A stretch of DNA of 64,000 nucleotides, taken from positions 1 to 64,000 of the forward strand of contig CAZDWZ010000014.1 of NCBI GenBank assembly GCA_964509425.1, in the 5' to 3' direction. The position numbers and the translations under genes are program-made. Below, one piece after another: positions 1 through 8,245 of the stretch; the first letter of the stretch is position 1; each line of letters begins with the position of its first letter. The stretch comes from CAZDWZ01 sp964509425 (GTDB lineage: Bacteria; Bdellovibrionota_C; UBA2361; SZUA-149; CAZDWZ01). The notes below the pieces were generated by a model that did no database searches, was not told where the DNA came from, and worked only from the letters and a program-made list of their open reading frames with translations.

Positions 1-92
1 CTCCGATCGCCATGGACAAGGAACTCCGTTTCGCTATCCGCGAAGGCGGCCGTACTGTAGGCGCCGGCGTCGTAGCTGAGATAATTCAGTAA
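1..92 (+). CDS. tuf: Elongation factor Tu, C-terminal end (partial)
   Basis: The first 30 codons in frame 3 read as the extreme C-terminus of EF-Tu, including the family signature RFAIREGGRTVGAGVV, ending in TAA at 90-92. EF-Tu brings aminoacyl-tRNA to the ribosome as a GTP complex; this fragment is the end of beta-barrel domain 3. The 5' part lies outside the window. Its place directly before rpsJ matches the common str-S10 junction (fusA-tuf-rpsJ), so the genes upstream are probably rpsL-rpsG-fusA, though that is not visible. Confidence 0.95.
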   Translation, partial: PIAMDKELRFAIREGGRTVGAGVVAEIIQ

Positions 93-102
93 GTGAAAAT
101 AT

Positions 103-177
103 CTCCAGACCTCCAGAACTCCAGACCTCCGTGTTGGGAAATAAACACACGGAGGTCTGGAGTTCCGAAGGTCTGGA
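103..177. repeat. Long inverted repeat between tuf and rpsJ
   Basis: A left arm (103-135) and right arm (144-177) are reverse complements over about 33 bases, apart from a 2-base insertion and a few mismatches, around an 8-base loop. Each arm itself contains the word CTCCAGACCTCC (or its complement) twice, so it was probably built by duplication. No U-tract follows, so it is not a classical terminator. It differs in sequence from the CACAGAG family found further down the ribosomal cluster but has the same size and setting. Confidence 0.85.
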
Positions 178-208
178 GAAGAACTAAAATAACGAGAGAA
201 GAGGAAAG

Positions 209-523
209 ATGATCGGGAGTCAAAGAATTCGTATCCGGTTGTGTGGATACGACCACAAAGTGCTTGATGCTGCGGTGCGTGAAATCGTGCAAGCGGTTCG
301 TCGTACCGGCGGCAAAGTTGCCGGTCCGATTCCTCTTCCGACTCGCGTTGAGCGTTTCACCGTGAACCGTTCGCCGCACGTGGACAAGAAGTCGAGAGAT
401 CAGCTGGAAATCAGATCCCACAAGCGTCTCATCGACATTCTGGATCCGACACAACAGACCATTGACGATTTGGGAAAACTCGAACTCGCAGCCGGAATCG
501 ACGTCGAGATTAAATTACAGTGA
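209..523 (+). CDS. rpsJ: 30S ribosomal protein S10
   Basis: 104 residues, the normal S10 length, with the family hallmarks IRIRLCGYDHKVLD near the N-terminus, GPIPLPT at about residues 40-46, and RSHKRLIDI near 71-79. S10 sits in the 30S head; as NusE with NusB it also takes part in rRNA transcription antitermination. The start ATG follows a GAGGAAAG ribosome binding site. It lies between tuf and rplC, the usual first gene of the S10 operon. Confidence 0.98.
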   Translation: MIGSQRIRIRLCGYDHKVLDAAVREIVQAVRRTGGKVAGPIPLPTRVERFTVNRSPHVDKKSRDQLEIRSHKRLIDILDPTQQTIDDLGKLELAAGIDVEIKLQ

Positions 524-628
524 TCCCCTCGGCAGGCCCCCAATGGAGGGGCTCTGCTGGCACCGGTTGCAGAGTCGCCTCGGCGAAACTGCGATGCCAA
601 CAGCGAGGAACTCACTTTTGGGTGATAT

Positions 629-1285
629 ATGAAAGCCATTTATGGTGAAAAAGTAGGAATGAGCCGGGTGTTCACGGCTGACGGGCTCTCAGTGCCGGTG
701 ACGGTATTGAAGGTGACCCCGAATGTTGTGCACCAAGTAAAGACCGTAGAGACAGACGGCTACAACGCCGTGCAGGTCGGAGTAGGCGAACAAAAGCCGC
801 AGCGCTTGAACAAGCCGCTCTCCCGTCACTACGCCAAGGCAAAGAAGGGCATTCCCTCTTTCGTGAAAGAAATCCGTCTCGATGAGAGAAACGGAGTCGC
901 GAAGGACGCTGCTGTTCCGGAACTCGGAAGCGAAATCACCATCGGTGGCATGTTCGAGCCTGGCGAGCGCGTTGATATCGTCGGTGTTTCGAAAGGAAAG
1001 GGCTTTGCCGGGGTCATGAAGCGCCACGGCATGAGAGGCTTCATCCGCACTCACGGAACTCACGAATACTTCCGTCACGGAGGATCGATCGGTTGCCGTA
1101 AGTTCCCTGGACGAGTTTTCAAGAACAAGCGAATGGGCGGCCACATGGGAGTTGACCGGGTTATCCAACTCGGCCTCGAAGTGGTGCAAGTACGGCCTGA
1201 AGAGAATCTCCTTCTGGTGAAGGGTTCTGTTCCTGGAAGCCGCGGCAGCCAAATTTTCGTCCGGACTGCAATCAAGAAAAGATAA
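629..1285 (+). CDS. rplC: 50S ribosomal protein L3
   Basis: 218 residues, slightly longer than the usual 205-215. Begins MKAIYGEKVGMSRVF and carries the L3 core with GKGFAGVMKRHGMRGF (about residues 122-137), HGTHEYFRHGGSIG and KRMGGHMG. L3 is an early assembly protein near the peptidyl-transferase centre. The 105-base gap from rpsJ holds a small GC-rich hairpin (about 532-559) but no gene. Followed by rplD after 42 bases. Confidence 0.98.
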   Translation: MKAIYGEKVGMSRVFTADGLSVPVTVLKVTPNVVHQVKTVETDGYNAVQVGVGEQKPQRLNKPLSRHYAKAKKGIPSFVKEIRLDERNGVAKDAAVPELGSEITIGGMFEPGERVDIVGVSKGKGFAGVMKRHGMRGFIRTHGTHEYFRHGGSIGCRKFPGRVFKNKRMGGHMGVDRVIQLGLEVVQVRPEENLLLVKGSVPGSRGSQIFVRTAIKKR

Positions 1286-1327
1286 TAAAAGAAGAAGTAA
1301 GGCTCTCCTGAACAGAGAGAAAAAGTC

Positions 1328-1921
1328 ATGACGGCTAAGAAGAACACAGAATCGAAGGGAGCAGCGGCGCTTACCCGCAAAGAGCTGCACCTCATCCATC
1401 AAGTCGTGCGTTGGCAGCGAGCCAAGAAGCGCGCGGGAACTCACTCGACTCAAACTCGAGCGGAAATGACCGGGGGCGGTAAGAAGCCTTGGAAGCAAAA
1501 GGGCACCGGAAACGCACGTGCTGGTTCGAACACCTCGTCCATCTGGGTCGGCGGTGGTATCGCACACGGACCAAAGCCGAGAGATTACGAGTTCCGCCTG
1601 AACAAGAAGGAACGTGTGAAGGCATTGCAAACTGTCGTCCGCGCGCGGAAGCAGGAAGGCAAGCTCTTCGTCATCAAGGGCTTTGAGTTCTCAGGATTCA
1701 AGACGAAAGAAGCGATTGCTGAGTTGAAGAAGCTGACCGTAGCTCCGAAGGAAAAGACCTTGGTGGTCATTCCGGAAGCAGACCTCAAGGTCGAAAAGAG
1801 CTTCGCTAACATCGCTGGCGTGAAGGTCGTTCGACTCTCAGGCCTGAACGTTTACGATGTTGTGAACTCGAAGAACGTCGTAATGACCGAAGCGGCGCTC
1901 AGCCAATTCGAAGCGAAGTAG
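1328..1921 (+). CDS. rplD: 50S ribosomal protein L4
   Basis: 197 residues with the L4 loop signature KKPWKQKGTGNARAGS (about 56-71), followed by GGGIAHGPKPRDY. L4 lines the nascent-peptide tunnel; in enterobacteria it also represses its own operon. The N-terminus is short: the first beta-strand segment seen in typical L4 (about 205-210 residues) is reduced, and the protein starts almost directly before the helix TRKELHLIHQVVRWQ. It is the last gene before a strong terminator, so the S10 operon ends here instead of running into rplW. Confidence 0.97.
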   Translation: MTAKKNTESKGAAALTRKELHLIHQVVRWQRAKKRAGTHSTQTRAEMTGGGKKPWKQKGTGNARAGSNTSSIWVGGGIAHGPKPRDYEFRLNKKERVKALQTVVRARKQEGKLFVIKGFEFSGFKTKEAIAELKKLTVAPKEKTLVVIPEADLKVEKSFANIAGVKVVRLSGLNVYDVVNSKNVVMTEAALSQFEAK

Positions 1922-1947
1922 TACTCTTCGGTTCGACATCTTCGCAG

Positions 1948-1993
1948 GGCGCTCCGGACGCGTAATACGTCCGGGGCGCCTTTTCTGTTTTTT
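1948..1993 (+). terminator. Intrinsic terminator after rplD
   Basis: A 13-bp stem (GGCGCTCCGGACG with CGTCCGGGGCGCC, one G-U pair) with a 7-base loop, followed by a U-rich tract TTTTCTGTTTTTT. It begins 27 bases after the rplD stop codon. This is a textbook rho-independent terminator and shows that rplD is the last gene of its transcript. Confidence 0.92.
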
Positions 1994-2135
1994 CCGCCCC
2001 CTTTCTCATATGCTGCTCAGAGCCGTTCGTGCGGCTCTGCCTCGGCGCTCTCCTCAATTCCTCAACTTTTCGAAGCCTCATGGATTCTGTCTGAATCTGA
2101 TTTAGAGTTGCTGGAATACTCATACCCGGGCGGAA

Positions 2136-3209
2136 ATGGGAGCTGCGGCAGAATTCGTTAACGCACTACTGGATATTGCTCTCGCTATCTGTTGGCGTCT
2201 TTTCGACTTTCCGTTGAGCGTCATTCTATTTGTCGCCATCGTGACCTCCGCGGCGGGCACTCTGGCTTACACTCGGCTTTCGAGCGCTCCGTCGGCGAGT
2301 CTCGCACAGCGGAAGCAGAGATTGATGCTCCTCTCTGCGGTCGTGGCGGCCTTCGTTGTTCTCTCCCTGCTTGACGTCAGAATGAGAGAGCTTGATAGGC
2401 AATCGAAAATCCCCCATGCGTTGTCTTCTGGCATTCCCGTCCCGAGTCAAAGACCCGACATGTTTTTGTATCGTGCCCAGGTCGCCCAGCTCCATGGGGC
2501 GGTCCGCTACTCCCGTATCACGAACGATGAGCCGCGCATCTCCGCCTATCTTGTCGAGATCGATCTGAAGAATGAGAATCTCACGATGGTTCTCAATCCC
2601 GATCCTTCATCGAAGATCCTCACAAGCGATTTTGCAAAACAGCAAAATTGCGACATCGCGATAAACGGCGAAGCGGGTTTATCCCCGAACGCCGACACCG
2701 GCTTTGGACGATGGCAGGGACCCTACGTAGTCGACGGAAAGATTGTGCTGAACGACACGGCGGAGTCGCTCCCATATCTCTCTTTCAATCGAAACCGCTT
2801 TGCGGCACAGGTTCCCGATTTGCCCCGCACGCCGGCCGATCTCACCGCCGCGTATCAGGTTGTCTGGGGGAGATGGGATCTGCTTCGGAACCGCGAGTTT
2901 ATCGAGCGGCCTCGGTCGAATCGATATCCGCGGACGATTATGGGCATAGATAAGAATAATCAGCGGTTGTTTCTTCTCGTCGCAGACGGTCGGGACGGCA
3001 TCCTTCGAATCGGAATGAGTCCGGATGAAGCCGCCGCGATTCTTCTCGAGCGAGGTGCCACCGACGCGATGTTATGCGACCAAGGCGGCTCCTCCACCTT
3101 GTATATCCGCGAGCTTGGCGGAGTCGTGAATTCTCCCTCTGACGGAACCGAGCGTCCCGTCTACACGCATTTCGGGATCCGGTATCAATCGATCGCTTCC
3201 CGAGAGTGA
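2136..3209 (+). CDS. Membrane-anchored phosphodiester glycosidase (NAGPA-family) protein
   Basis: 357 residues. Hydrophobic stretches at about 26-44 and 63-81 suggest an N-terminal membrane anchor. The C-terminal half (about 150-350) looks like the phosphodiester glycosidase domain shared with human uncovering enzyme and bacterial exopolysaccharide/phage-lysin proteins: AINGEA near 178, PRTIMGID, LLVADGRDG near 289 and the near-invariant DQGGSSTLYI near 314. The reaction expected for the family is cleavage of sugar phosphodiesters, probably at the cell surface; the substrate is unknown. It is the first gene of the block separating rplD from rplW and starts about 140 bases after the terminator. 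Confidence 0.75.
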   Translation: MGAAAEFVNALLDIALAICWRLFDFPLSVILFVAIVTSAAGTLAYTRLSSAPSASLAQRKQRLMLLSAVVAAFVVLSLLDVRMRELDRQSKIPHALSSGIPVPSQRPDMFLYRAQVAQLHGAVRYSRITNDEPRISAYLVEIDLKNENLTMVLNPDPSSKILTSDFAKQQNCDIAINGEAGLSPNADTGFGRWQGPYVVDGKIVLNDTAESLPYLSFNRNRFAAQVPDLPRTPADLTAAYQVVWGRWDLLRNREFIERPRSNRYPRTIMGIDKNNQRLFLLVADGRDGILRIGMSPDEAAAILLERGATDAMLCDQGGSSTLYIRELGGVVNSPSDGTERPVYTHFGIRYQSIASRE

Positions 3210-3316
3210 AGCGTTCCGCCGTTGAAGTGAGGCTTTATCCAGGTTAATACCTCCCCGAAGTGATTTTCATTTCCAGGCAAGCAAATCGATTGCCGAACGA
3301 GTAACCAATTCAGTTT

Positions 3317-4183
3317 GTGTGGATCCTACTTTCAATTTTCGCGGGGTTGTTTGATGCCTTTCGCGACGCTTCTTCCAAGGCATCCGCGGGGGCCGTTCCT
3401 CGACTTCTTATTTCCTGGTCGTATTCAGCGCTTGCGTTGCCGTTTTTCTTTCCTCGGCTGTTTTATGCTCCATCGCTGGACTCGCTTCCTCTCCAGTTCT
3501 GGGGATTATGCTTCGTCGAAGCATCGCTCCACGTTATCGGCGGAATTTTCCTCGTTCGCGCGCTGAGTTCATCAGATTTTTCACTCTGTGCTCCGATCTC
3601 CGCGTTTACTCCGGTGTTTCTCCTCATCGTAACGCCTTTTATCACCGGTGATCTCCCTTCGTTTGCCGGAGTCGGTGGAGCGCTCCTTGTGGTTCTCGGT
3701 TCCTATATTCTCTCGCTTGGAAGCGGTGCCACCGGAATCTTCGGGCCGTTTCGAGCACTCTTTAAGGACGAAGGAGTGAGGTTGATGTTTCTCCTCGCTA
3801 TTCTCTGGAGCATCACCGGCTCAATCGATCGCCTCGCCGTAAAAACATTTGATCTCTCGGTATGGGCCGCGATGCAGCTCGTTTTTATCTCCGTTCTCTT
3901 CATACCGGTGCTCATTGTCCGTGGTGCATTTCAGGCGCCTCGCGCCCCGGGCGCTTGGAAGAAGATGCTCGGGATTGGGGCCCTGAACGCCATCTCCTAC
4001 GAAGCATATCTTCAGGGTTTGCAGCTTGCTCCGGCGTACTACGTCATCTGCCTGAAGCGGCTCAGCATTCTCTTCTCCATCATCATCGGAAGCCTCATCT
4101 TCAAGGAGCGGGGTCTGCGAGGACGACTGCTCGGAGGGGCGCTGATGCTCTTGGGAGTAATCGTCATATCTCTTTGGGGATGA
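3317..4183 (+). CDS. DMT-superfamily (EamA-like) membrane transporter
   Basis: 288 residues, almost entirely hydrophobic, with about ten predicted membrane segments in two similar halves, as in EamA/DMT permeases. The C-terminal half shows the typical pattern YYVICLKRLSILFSIIIG followed by LIFKERGLRGRLLGG, where a conserved glutamate-arginine pair sits before the last helix. The GTG at 3317 is the best start because the first helix begins immediately; no strong ribosome binding site is visible. Substrate cannot be predicted; family members export metabolites or amino acids. Confidence 0.75.
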   Translation: MWILLSIFAGLFDAFRDASSKASAGAVPRLLISWSYSALALPFFFPRLFYAPSLDSLPLQFWGLCFVEASLHVIGGIFLVRALSSSDFSLCAPISAFTPVFLLIVTPFITGDLPSFAGVGGALLVVLGSYILSLGSGATGIFGPFRALFKDEGVRLMFLLAILWSITGSIDRLAVKTFDLSVWAAMQLVFISVLFIPVLIVRGAFQAPRAPGAWKKMLGIGALNAISYEAYLQGLQLAPAYYVICLKRLSILFSIIIGSLIFKERGLRGRLLGGALMLLGVIVISLWG

Positions 4184-4377
4184 CTCTGTGCCGCTGTGGT
4201 TGAAGCAATCTTTGCGAACCATCTCGGAACGACGCGGTGATAGGTGCTCGAACAGAGTCGTGCAGAACACCGCTGACCGGTTTGGTAGTCCGTGATATTT
4301 CTTCCGTGATACTGAAATGAACGGAAGATGGGATAGCGAATTGAGATCGGGAATAGTCATCTCAGAGAGATTCCGAC

Positions 4378-4902
4378 GTGAGAGGTAAATCGAAAGGGAA
4401 AGGCAAATCGACGGTAGGTGCACCACCCGTTCCGCAGCGTCCGAAGCGAATCATCGCCGAACGAGCGTATCTGCATAAGAAAACGCCATTCACGCTGAAG
4501 ATATTCGAACCTGTCGCGAGTAAAGATGGCGCCTGTTTTTGCCACGTAACGTTCGAGGGTCTACCCGGTGCGCCGAACTTCGATGGCGCATTTGGAGTAG
4601 ACCGCTTGCAAGCCCTAGATATAACGCTTGGGGTAGTCGAATCCCTTCTTCGTGCCCGAGCGAGAGATCTTAGAATTGATTTTGGAGGCGGTAGGTATGG
4701 CCTGGTAGGACACATTGGTCGTCCGCTAACTTTTGGCGAGAGCGATCTGCTAACTGAATCAGATCGGAAGTCAATTTGGGATCTCTATGCTTCAATTCTC
4801 AATAAGCGGATCAAGCAACGCAGGCGGGCGAATTTGAAAGCCAGACAGAAAATCAAAGCTCACTCAAGTGTTAACAATCACGAGAACCGAGGCCCCAACT
4901 GA
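4378..4902 (+). CDS. Hypothetical protein, DUF6968-like
   Basis: 174 residues starting at GTG. A basic N-terminal tail rich in Lys and Gly is followed by IIAERAYL, a middle strand-rich part, and FGVDRLQALDITLGVVESLL (about 80-99). That layout resembles the small DUF6968 proteins of unknown function. The C-terminal 30 residues are again strongly basic. It is lower in GC than the surrounding genes and pairs with the small gene at 4935, so the two may have arrived together. No function is proposed. Confidence 0.55.
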   Translation: MRGKSKGKGKSTVGAPPVPQRPKRIIAERAYLHKKTPFTLKIFEPVASKDGACFCHVTFEGLPGAPNFDGAFGVDRLQALDITLGVVESLLRARARDLRIDFGGGRYGLVGHIGRPLTFGESDLLTESDRKSIWDLYASILNKRIKQRRRANLKARQKIKAHSSVNNHENRGPN

Positions 4903-4934
4903 CCATCGGTTTTGTGAACATCATACGCAGTTAA

Positions 4935-5291
4935 ATGTTGGACGGTCTCGAAGCACGATTGGAAAAATTAGATGGTGATGAGCGCCAGTTGTTCTTCGAA
5001 CTGCTCGCGCACAATCTCACTGTGGTGATTCGAGGGATTTGGTCGGATGCTTCTCTTGCTCCCGCTCAGCAGATCGACCGAATCAAATGGGTGAACGAAA
5101 TACTTCATCGTGTGACCGCTAAGATTCGCTGCCTCCGACTTAACACCCACGAATGGACCGACGCTGATTCCGTAAACGACATGAGACACTGGATCGCCCA
5201 GAATTCAGCGATCGAGGGTGACATTCAGAGCGCCGTTCGATGGAGTCTATCGGCTCTCGACCCTAGCGGATCCAATAAGACTGCTAAGTAA
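4935..5291 (+). CDS. Hypothetical protein (118 aa)
   Basis: A soluble, mostly helical protein of 118 residues. It begins at ATG 33 bases after the previous gene, in the same direction. The sequence contains LEARLEKLDGDERQLFFELLAHNLTVV-type amphipathic helices and a central IDRIKWVNEILHRVTAKI segment. I do not recognise the family. Small helical proteins of this type are common in accessory regions. No signal peptide or metal motif is seen. Confidence 0.55.
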   Translation: MLDGLEARLEKLDGDERQLFFELLAHNLTVVIRGIWSDASLAPAQQIDRIKWVNEILHRVTAKIRCLRLNTHEWTDADSVNDMRHWIAQNSAIEGDIQSAVRWSLSALDPSGSNKTAK

Positions 5292-5508
5292 GACGTATGG
5301 CAATCGGGGTATAGAACCCTTGGTGTCGTAATCGCTCTCTTTTCAGACGATCAGCGCAAATTTCGATTCTTTAATGCAACCGCACAGGACGCAGAGGTGA
5401 AAAGGCATAGCCATGACGAAGGCCGAGACTTGCACATGACCACGGGTGTGGCAGTATCCAATATTCTCGCGGTGCGTAAAAACTGTGCCGCTATTTTCCG
5501 GAGGACCT

Positions 5509-6267
5509 ATGAGCATTAATGAGATTCCGCTTGAAGATCACAAAATCGTTTCGCGTGAAGAATGGTTGGAAGCGCGGAAAGCTCATCTCGTCAAAGAGAA
5601 AGAGCTTACCCGGATGCGAGATGAACTTGCCGCGGACCGCCGGGCTCTGCCTTGGGTGAAGGTCGAGAAGTCGTATGAGTTCGAAGGTCCAAACGGAAAG
5701 CTGAAGCTTGCGGATCTCTTCTGCGGAAAAAGCCAGCTCATCGTATACCACTTTATGTTCGGCCCAGAATGGAAAGAGGGGTGCGTCGGCTGTTCGTTTA
5801 TCAGCGATCACTTCGATGCCGCGAACCTGCATTTGCCGGAGGCAGACACCGCGCTGGTTGCCGTCTCGAGAGCGCCATATCCGAAACTCGATGCGTTTAA
5901 GAAGCGGATGAACTGGAAATTTGATTGGGTATCGTCCTTCGGGAGCGATTTTAATTTCGACTACAACGTCTCGTTTACTCCCGAACAACTAAAAAACGGT
6001 GACATATTCTATAACTTCAGAAAGCAGGAAAACGGGATGGACGAGCTCCATGGGGAGAGCGTTTTCTACAAAAACCCAGCCGGCGAAATCTTCCACACCT
6101 ATTCCTCCTACGCACGAGCCGGAGACATTTTGCTCGGTACGTTCAATCTTCTCGATCTCACGCCGAAAGGCCGTAACGAGACGAGCACGATGAACTGGGT
6201 GAAGCTGCACGACAAATACGAGAAGAACGAAGCCAAGTCCGCTTCGTGTTGCGGGTGTGGAGAGTAG
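5509..6267 (+). CDS. DUF899 thioredoxin-fold protein
   Basis: 252 residues from the ATG at 5509, which follows a good GGAGG site; a longer in-frame start at 5446 adds 21 unlikely residues. The family signature is clear: an N-terminal IVSREEWLEARKAHLVKEKE, LPWVKVEKSYEF, and MFGPEWKEGCVGCSF with a CxxC pair at about residues 91 and 94. The C-terminus ends in a cysteine cluster CCGCG. DUF899 proteins have a thioredoxin/peroxiredoxin-like fold and are thought to be redox-active; the substrate is not known. Cytosolic, with no signal peptide. Confidence 0.88.
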   Translation: MSINEIPLEDHKIVSREEWLEARKAHLVKEKELTRMRDELAADRRALPWVKVEKSYEFEGPNGKLKLADLFCGKSQLIVYHFMFGPEWKEGCVGCSFISDHFDAANLHLPEADTALVAVSRAPYPKLDAFKKRMNWKFDWVSSFGSDFNFDYNVSFTPEQLKNGDIFYNFRKQENGMDELHGESVFYKNPAGEIFHTYSSYARAGDILLGTFNLLDLTPKGRNETSTMNWVKLHDKYEKNEAKSASCCGCGE

Positions 6268-6306
6268 AAAGACGACGAAAAACCATTGACATCGAGCTTT
6301 TGTGCT

Positions 6307-7161
6307 TTGAAGAAAATTCTCATTGCCGGGTGTGGCTACGTAGGCACGGAACTTGGGCTGCAACTGCAGAGCTGCGAGTTGCAGGTGTTTGGCCTTCGCC
6401 GAAATGCAGAATCTCTCCCGCCGGGTATCTCCGGAGTGTCGGCGGATCTTACGAGCGGTGTCGGACTCTCGAAGCTCCCAGAGGGTATTGACGCCGTCTG
6501 TTACGCGGTCGCGGCCGCGGCTCACGACGAGAGTGCTTACCGAGATGCCTATGTGACAGGAGTGAAGAACCTCCTTCATTTTCTCGAGTCACGAGGCGAT
6601 CCTCTCAAGCGAGTGATCTATGTTTCCAGCACTGGAGTCTACGGACAGAATTCAGGCGAATGGGTGGATGAAGGCTCGCCGACCGAGCCGCCGGACTTCT
6701 CCGGACGAGTACTTCTCGAAGGAGAGGCGTCGGTTCGTGAATTATCTAAAACCGCTTCCATCGTCCGCTTCGGCGGCATCTACGGCCCCGGCCGCATCCG
6801 ACTCCTCAGGCAAGTGATCGAGCGGAAGGTGCAGATCGATACCTCGACGGTTGCGTATACGAACCGAATACATCGTGATGACTGCGCGGGAATGCTTCGC
6901 CATCTTCTCTTCCTTGAAGCCCCGCCGGCTCTTTGTATCGGAGTCGATCGAGAGCCGTGCGATAGAAACGACGTATATCTCTGGATCGCCGAGAAGTTGA
7001 AAATCAAGCTCGAACGAAAATCAAATCCTGATGCGAGCGGTGTCTCCGGCAAACGGTGCCGGAGCTCTTTGATTGGTTCCACGGGGTATTCATTTCTTTT
7101 CCCGGATTTCCGCTCCGGATATGAGGCGCTTCTTCAGTCAGAAGCGGAGGCATTACAGTAA
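6307..7161 (+). CDS. NAD(P)-binding SDR / epimerase-like protein (YeeZ type)
   Basis: 284 residues from the TTG at 6307, giving the natural family start MKKILIAGCGYVG; an earlier TTG at 6286 adds seven residues. The Rossmann motif GCGYVG is at residues 8-13. VIYVSSTGVYG supplies the usual Ser and Tyr, but the Lys of YxxxK is absent (YGQNS), as in other YeeZ-type members. It is probably a reductase or epimerase acting on a nucleotide-sugar or similar substrate, but this is not established. No strong ribosome binding site decides between the two starts. Confidence 0.8.
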   Translation: MKKILIAGCGYVGTELGLQLQSCELQVFGLRRNAESLPPGISGVSADLTSGVGLSKLPEGIDAVCYAVAAAAHDESAYRDAYVTGVKNLLHFLESRGDPLKRVIYVSSTGVYGQNSGEWVDEGSPTEPPDFSGRVLLEGEASVRELSKTASIVRFGGIYGPGRIRLLRQVIERKVQIDTSTVAYTNRIHRDDCAGMLRHLLFLEAPPALCIGVDREPCDRNDVYLWIAEKLKIKLERKSNPDASGVSGKRCRSSLIGSTGYSFLFPDFRSGYEALLQSEAEALQ

Positions 7162-7231
7162 GCCGGACTTGTTTCGCCGTTTCTAAATAGTTGATTTGAG
7201 TAATGTGCTGTTTGGAGATTACGGTTGCGGG

Positions 7232-7268
7232 GCACGACGCAGGTTCCGGGGACAGAAACCTGCGTGCG
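7232..7268 (-). terminator. GC-rich hairpin downstream of the 7282-7770 gene
   Basis: ACGCAGGTT (7237-7245) pairs with AACCTGCGT (7257-7265), extended by GCACG/CGTGC outside a small bulge. It starts 14 bases past the stop codon of the minus-strand gene. There is no U-tract on either strand, so termination by this element alone is uncertain. Confidence 0.5.
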
Positions 7269-7281
7269 AACCCCTGTGTGA

Positions 7282-7770
7282 TTAGTCGGACAGGTCGGAG
7301 ACGATTCTCCACTCCGACGGGCTGAGGCCATTGAACTCGACGCGGTCGTTCATCTCCTCGCTGAGCGCACCGGCGGCGGCGAGGAGGCTGAGCGTCATGA
7401 TCGGCAGCATGCGTGTCGAGTGGTTGACCGTGATGCGCAGCTTGCTCGAGGAGCCCACGACCGTGAGCAGGCATTCTCGGTGCTCGATCTCGTACCGGTC
7501 GGTGGGCGAGTCCTGAACCAGGCCAGAGGTGAGCATCGCCACGAGACTTCCGAGGCCTTCGCTGGTCTTGCCGCCGTCCACCGAGACTCTGTCGTCCTCG
7601 TTGGGCGTGAGGGTGTGCGTTTTTTGTTGGCGCTGTCCGTCGATCTGGATGTAGGCGGTGATGGTCACCTCGCCGTTCACCCAGCTCGCGTGTGCGTAGA
7701 CTTCGAGTTGGAGAGCGCCTTGCAGGTCGCAGGACGCGTAATAGTCAATCTTGCCGGTTTGTTTCGGCAT
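7282..7770 (-). CDS. Hypothetical protein, compositionally distinct
   Basis: 162 residues from ATG at 7770, with AAGGGG upstream on the minus strand after a run of nine A. The protein is soluble and strand-rich in its first half (YYASCDLQGALQLEVYAHAS), then YEIEHRECLLTVVGSSSKL. No recognised domain, signal peptide or membrane segment. It points against its neighbours and favours G/C-ending codons more than they do. It belongs to the group of eight scattered odd-composition genes described in the findings. Function unknown. Confidence 0.65.
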   Translation of the reverse strand: MPKQTGKIDYYASCDLQGALQLEVYAHASWVNGEVTITAYIQIDGQRQQKTHTLTPNEDDRVSVDGGKTSEGLGSLVAMLTSGLVQDSPTDRYEIEHRECLLTVVGSSSKLRITVNHSTRMLPIMTLSLLAAAGALSEEMNDRVEFNGLSPSEWRIVSDLSD

Positions 7771-8245
7771 GATTCGACCCCTTTTTTTTTAACCGTGGTT
7801 TCCGTTTCTGCGTCGTCCCCGGCTGAAAGGGATCTCAGCAGGGAACGTAATAAACACATTTCCTTTCCTAGACGTTCAAAGAACTTGCTCGAATTATGCT
7901 TGGGCCGCGGAGGAGCATGCCACTTACTCTTTCGTTTGCCCCAGGAATCGGTTCAGCGCTTCCAAGAATTCATAAAGTGTCAGCAAAAAATCGCAATTGA
8001 CGTTCAAGAAAAGCGGCGAACGCATCGAGAAGAATGGAATCCATTCAAATTCGCCACAATGTAACGGCATAATCGAGGCGATGAAACGCTGTGCAATTTT
8101 GAACCCGTCTCCAAATTGAGGGAGAAACCAATGTAATTTAAGCCGCCCGTAAATCGTTTGTAACAACGTTACAACTTTCGACGTGCAAATGAGGTTCAAT
8201 CGAAGGCATAAGGGTTGCAGAGCATTTTGAATGATGGAGTGAGAC
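7771..8245. other. Intergenic region without recognised gene
   Basis: 475 bases between two divergent genes. It holds an A9/T9 run at 7782-7790 next to the minus-strand start and is AT-richer towards 8245. Overlapping reading frames here look like chance: they lack ribosome binding sites and family resemblance. It presumably carries promoters for both flanking genes, but I could not pick out convincing -35/-10 pairs. Confidence 0.5.

Noticed and set aside
689..1630. Long minus-strand frame over rplC and rplD
   Set aside because: It is the antisense shadow of two certain ribosomal genes and shows no family sequence or ribosome binding site.
7420..8064. Plus-strand frame of 214 codons across the 7282-7770 gene
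   Set aside because: Overlaps the minus-strand gene, which has a better start site and more natural protein composition; the rest runs into non-coding sequence.
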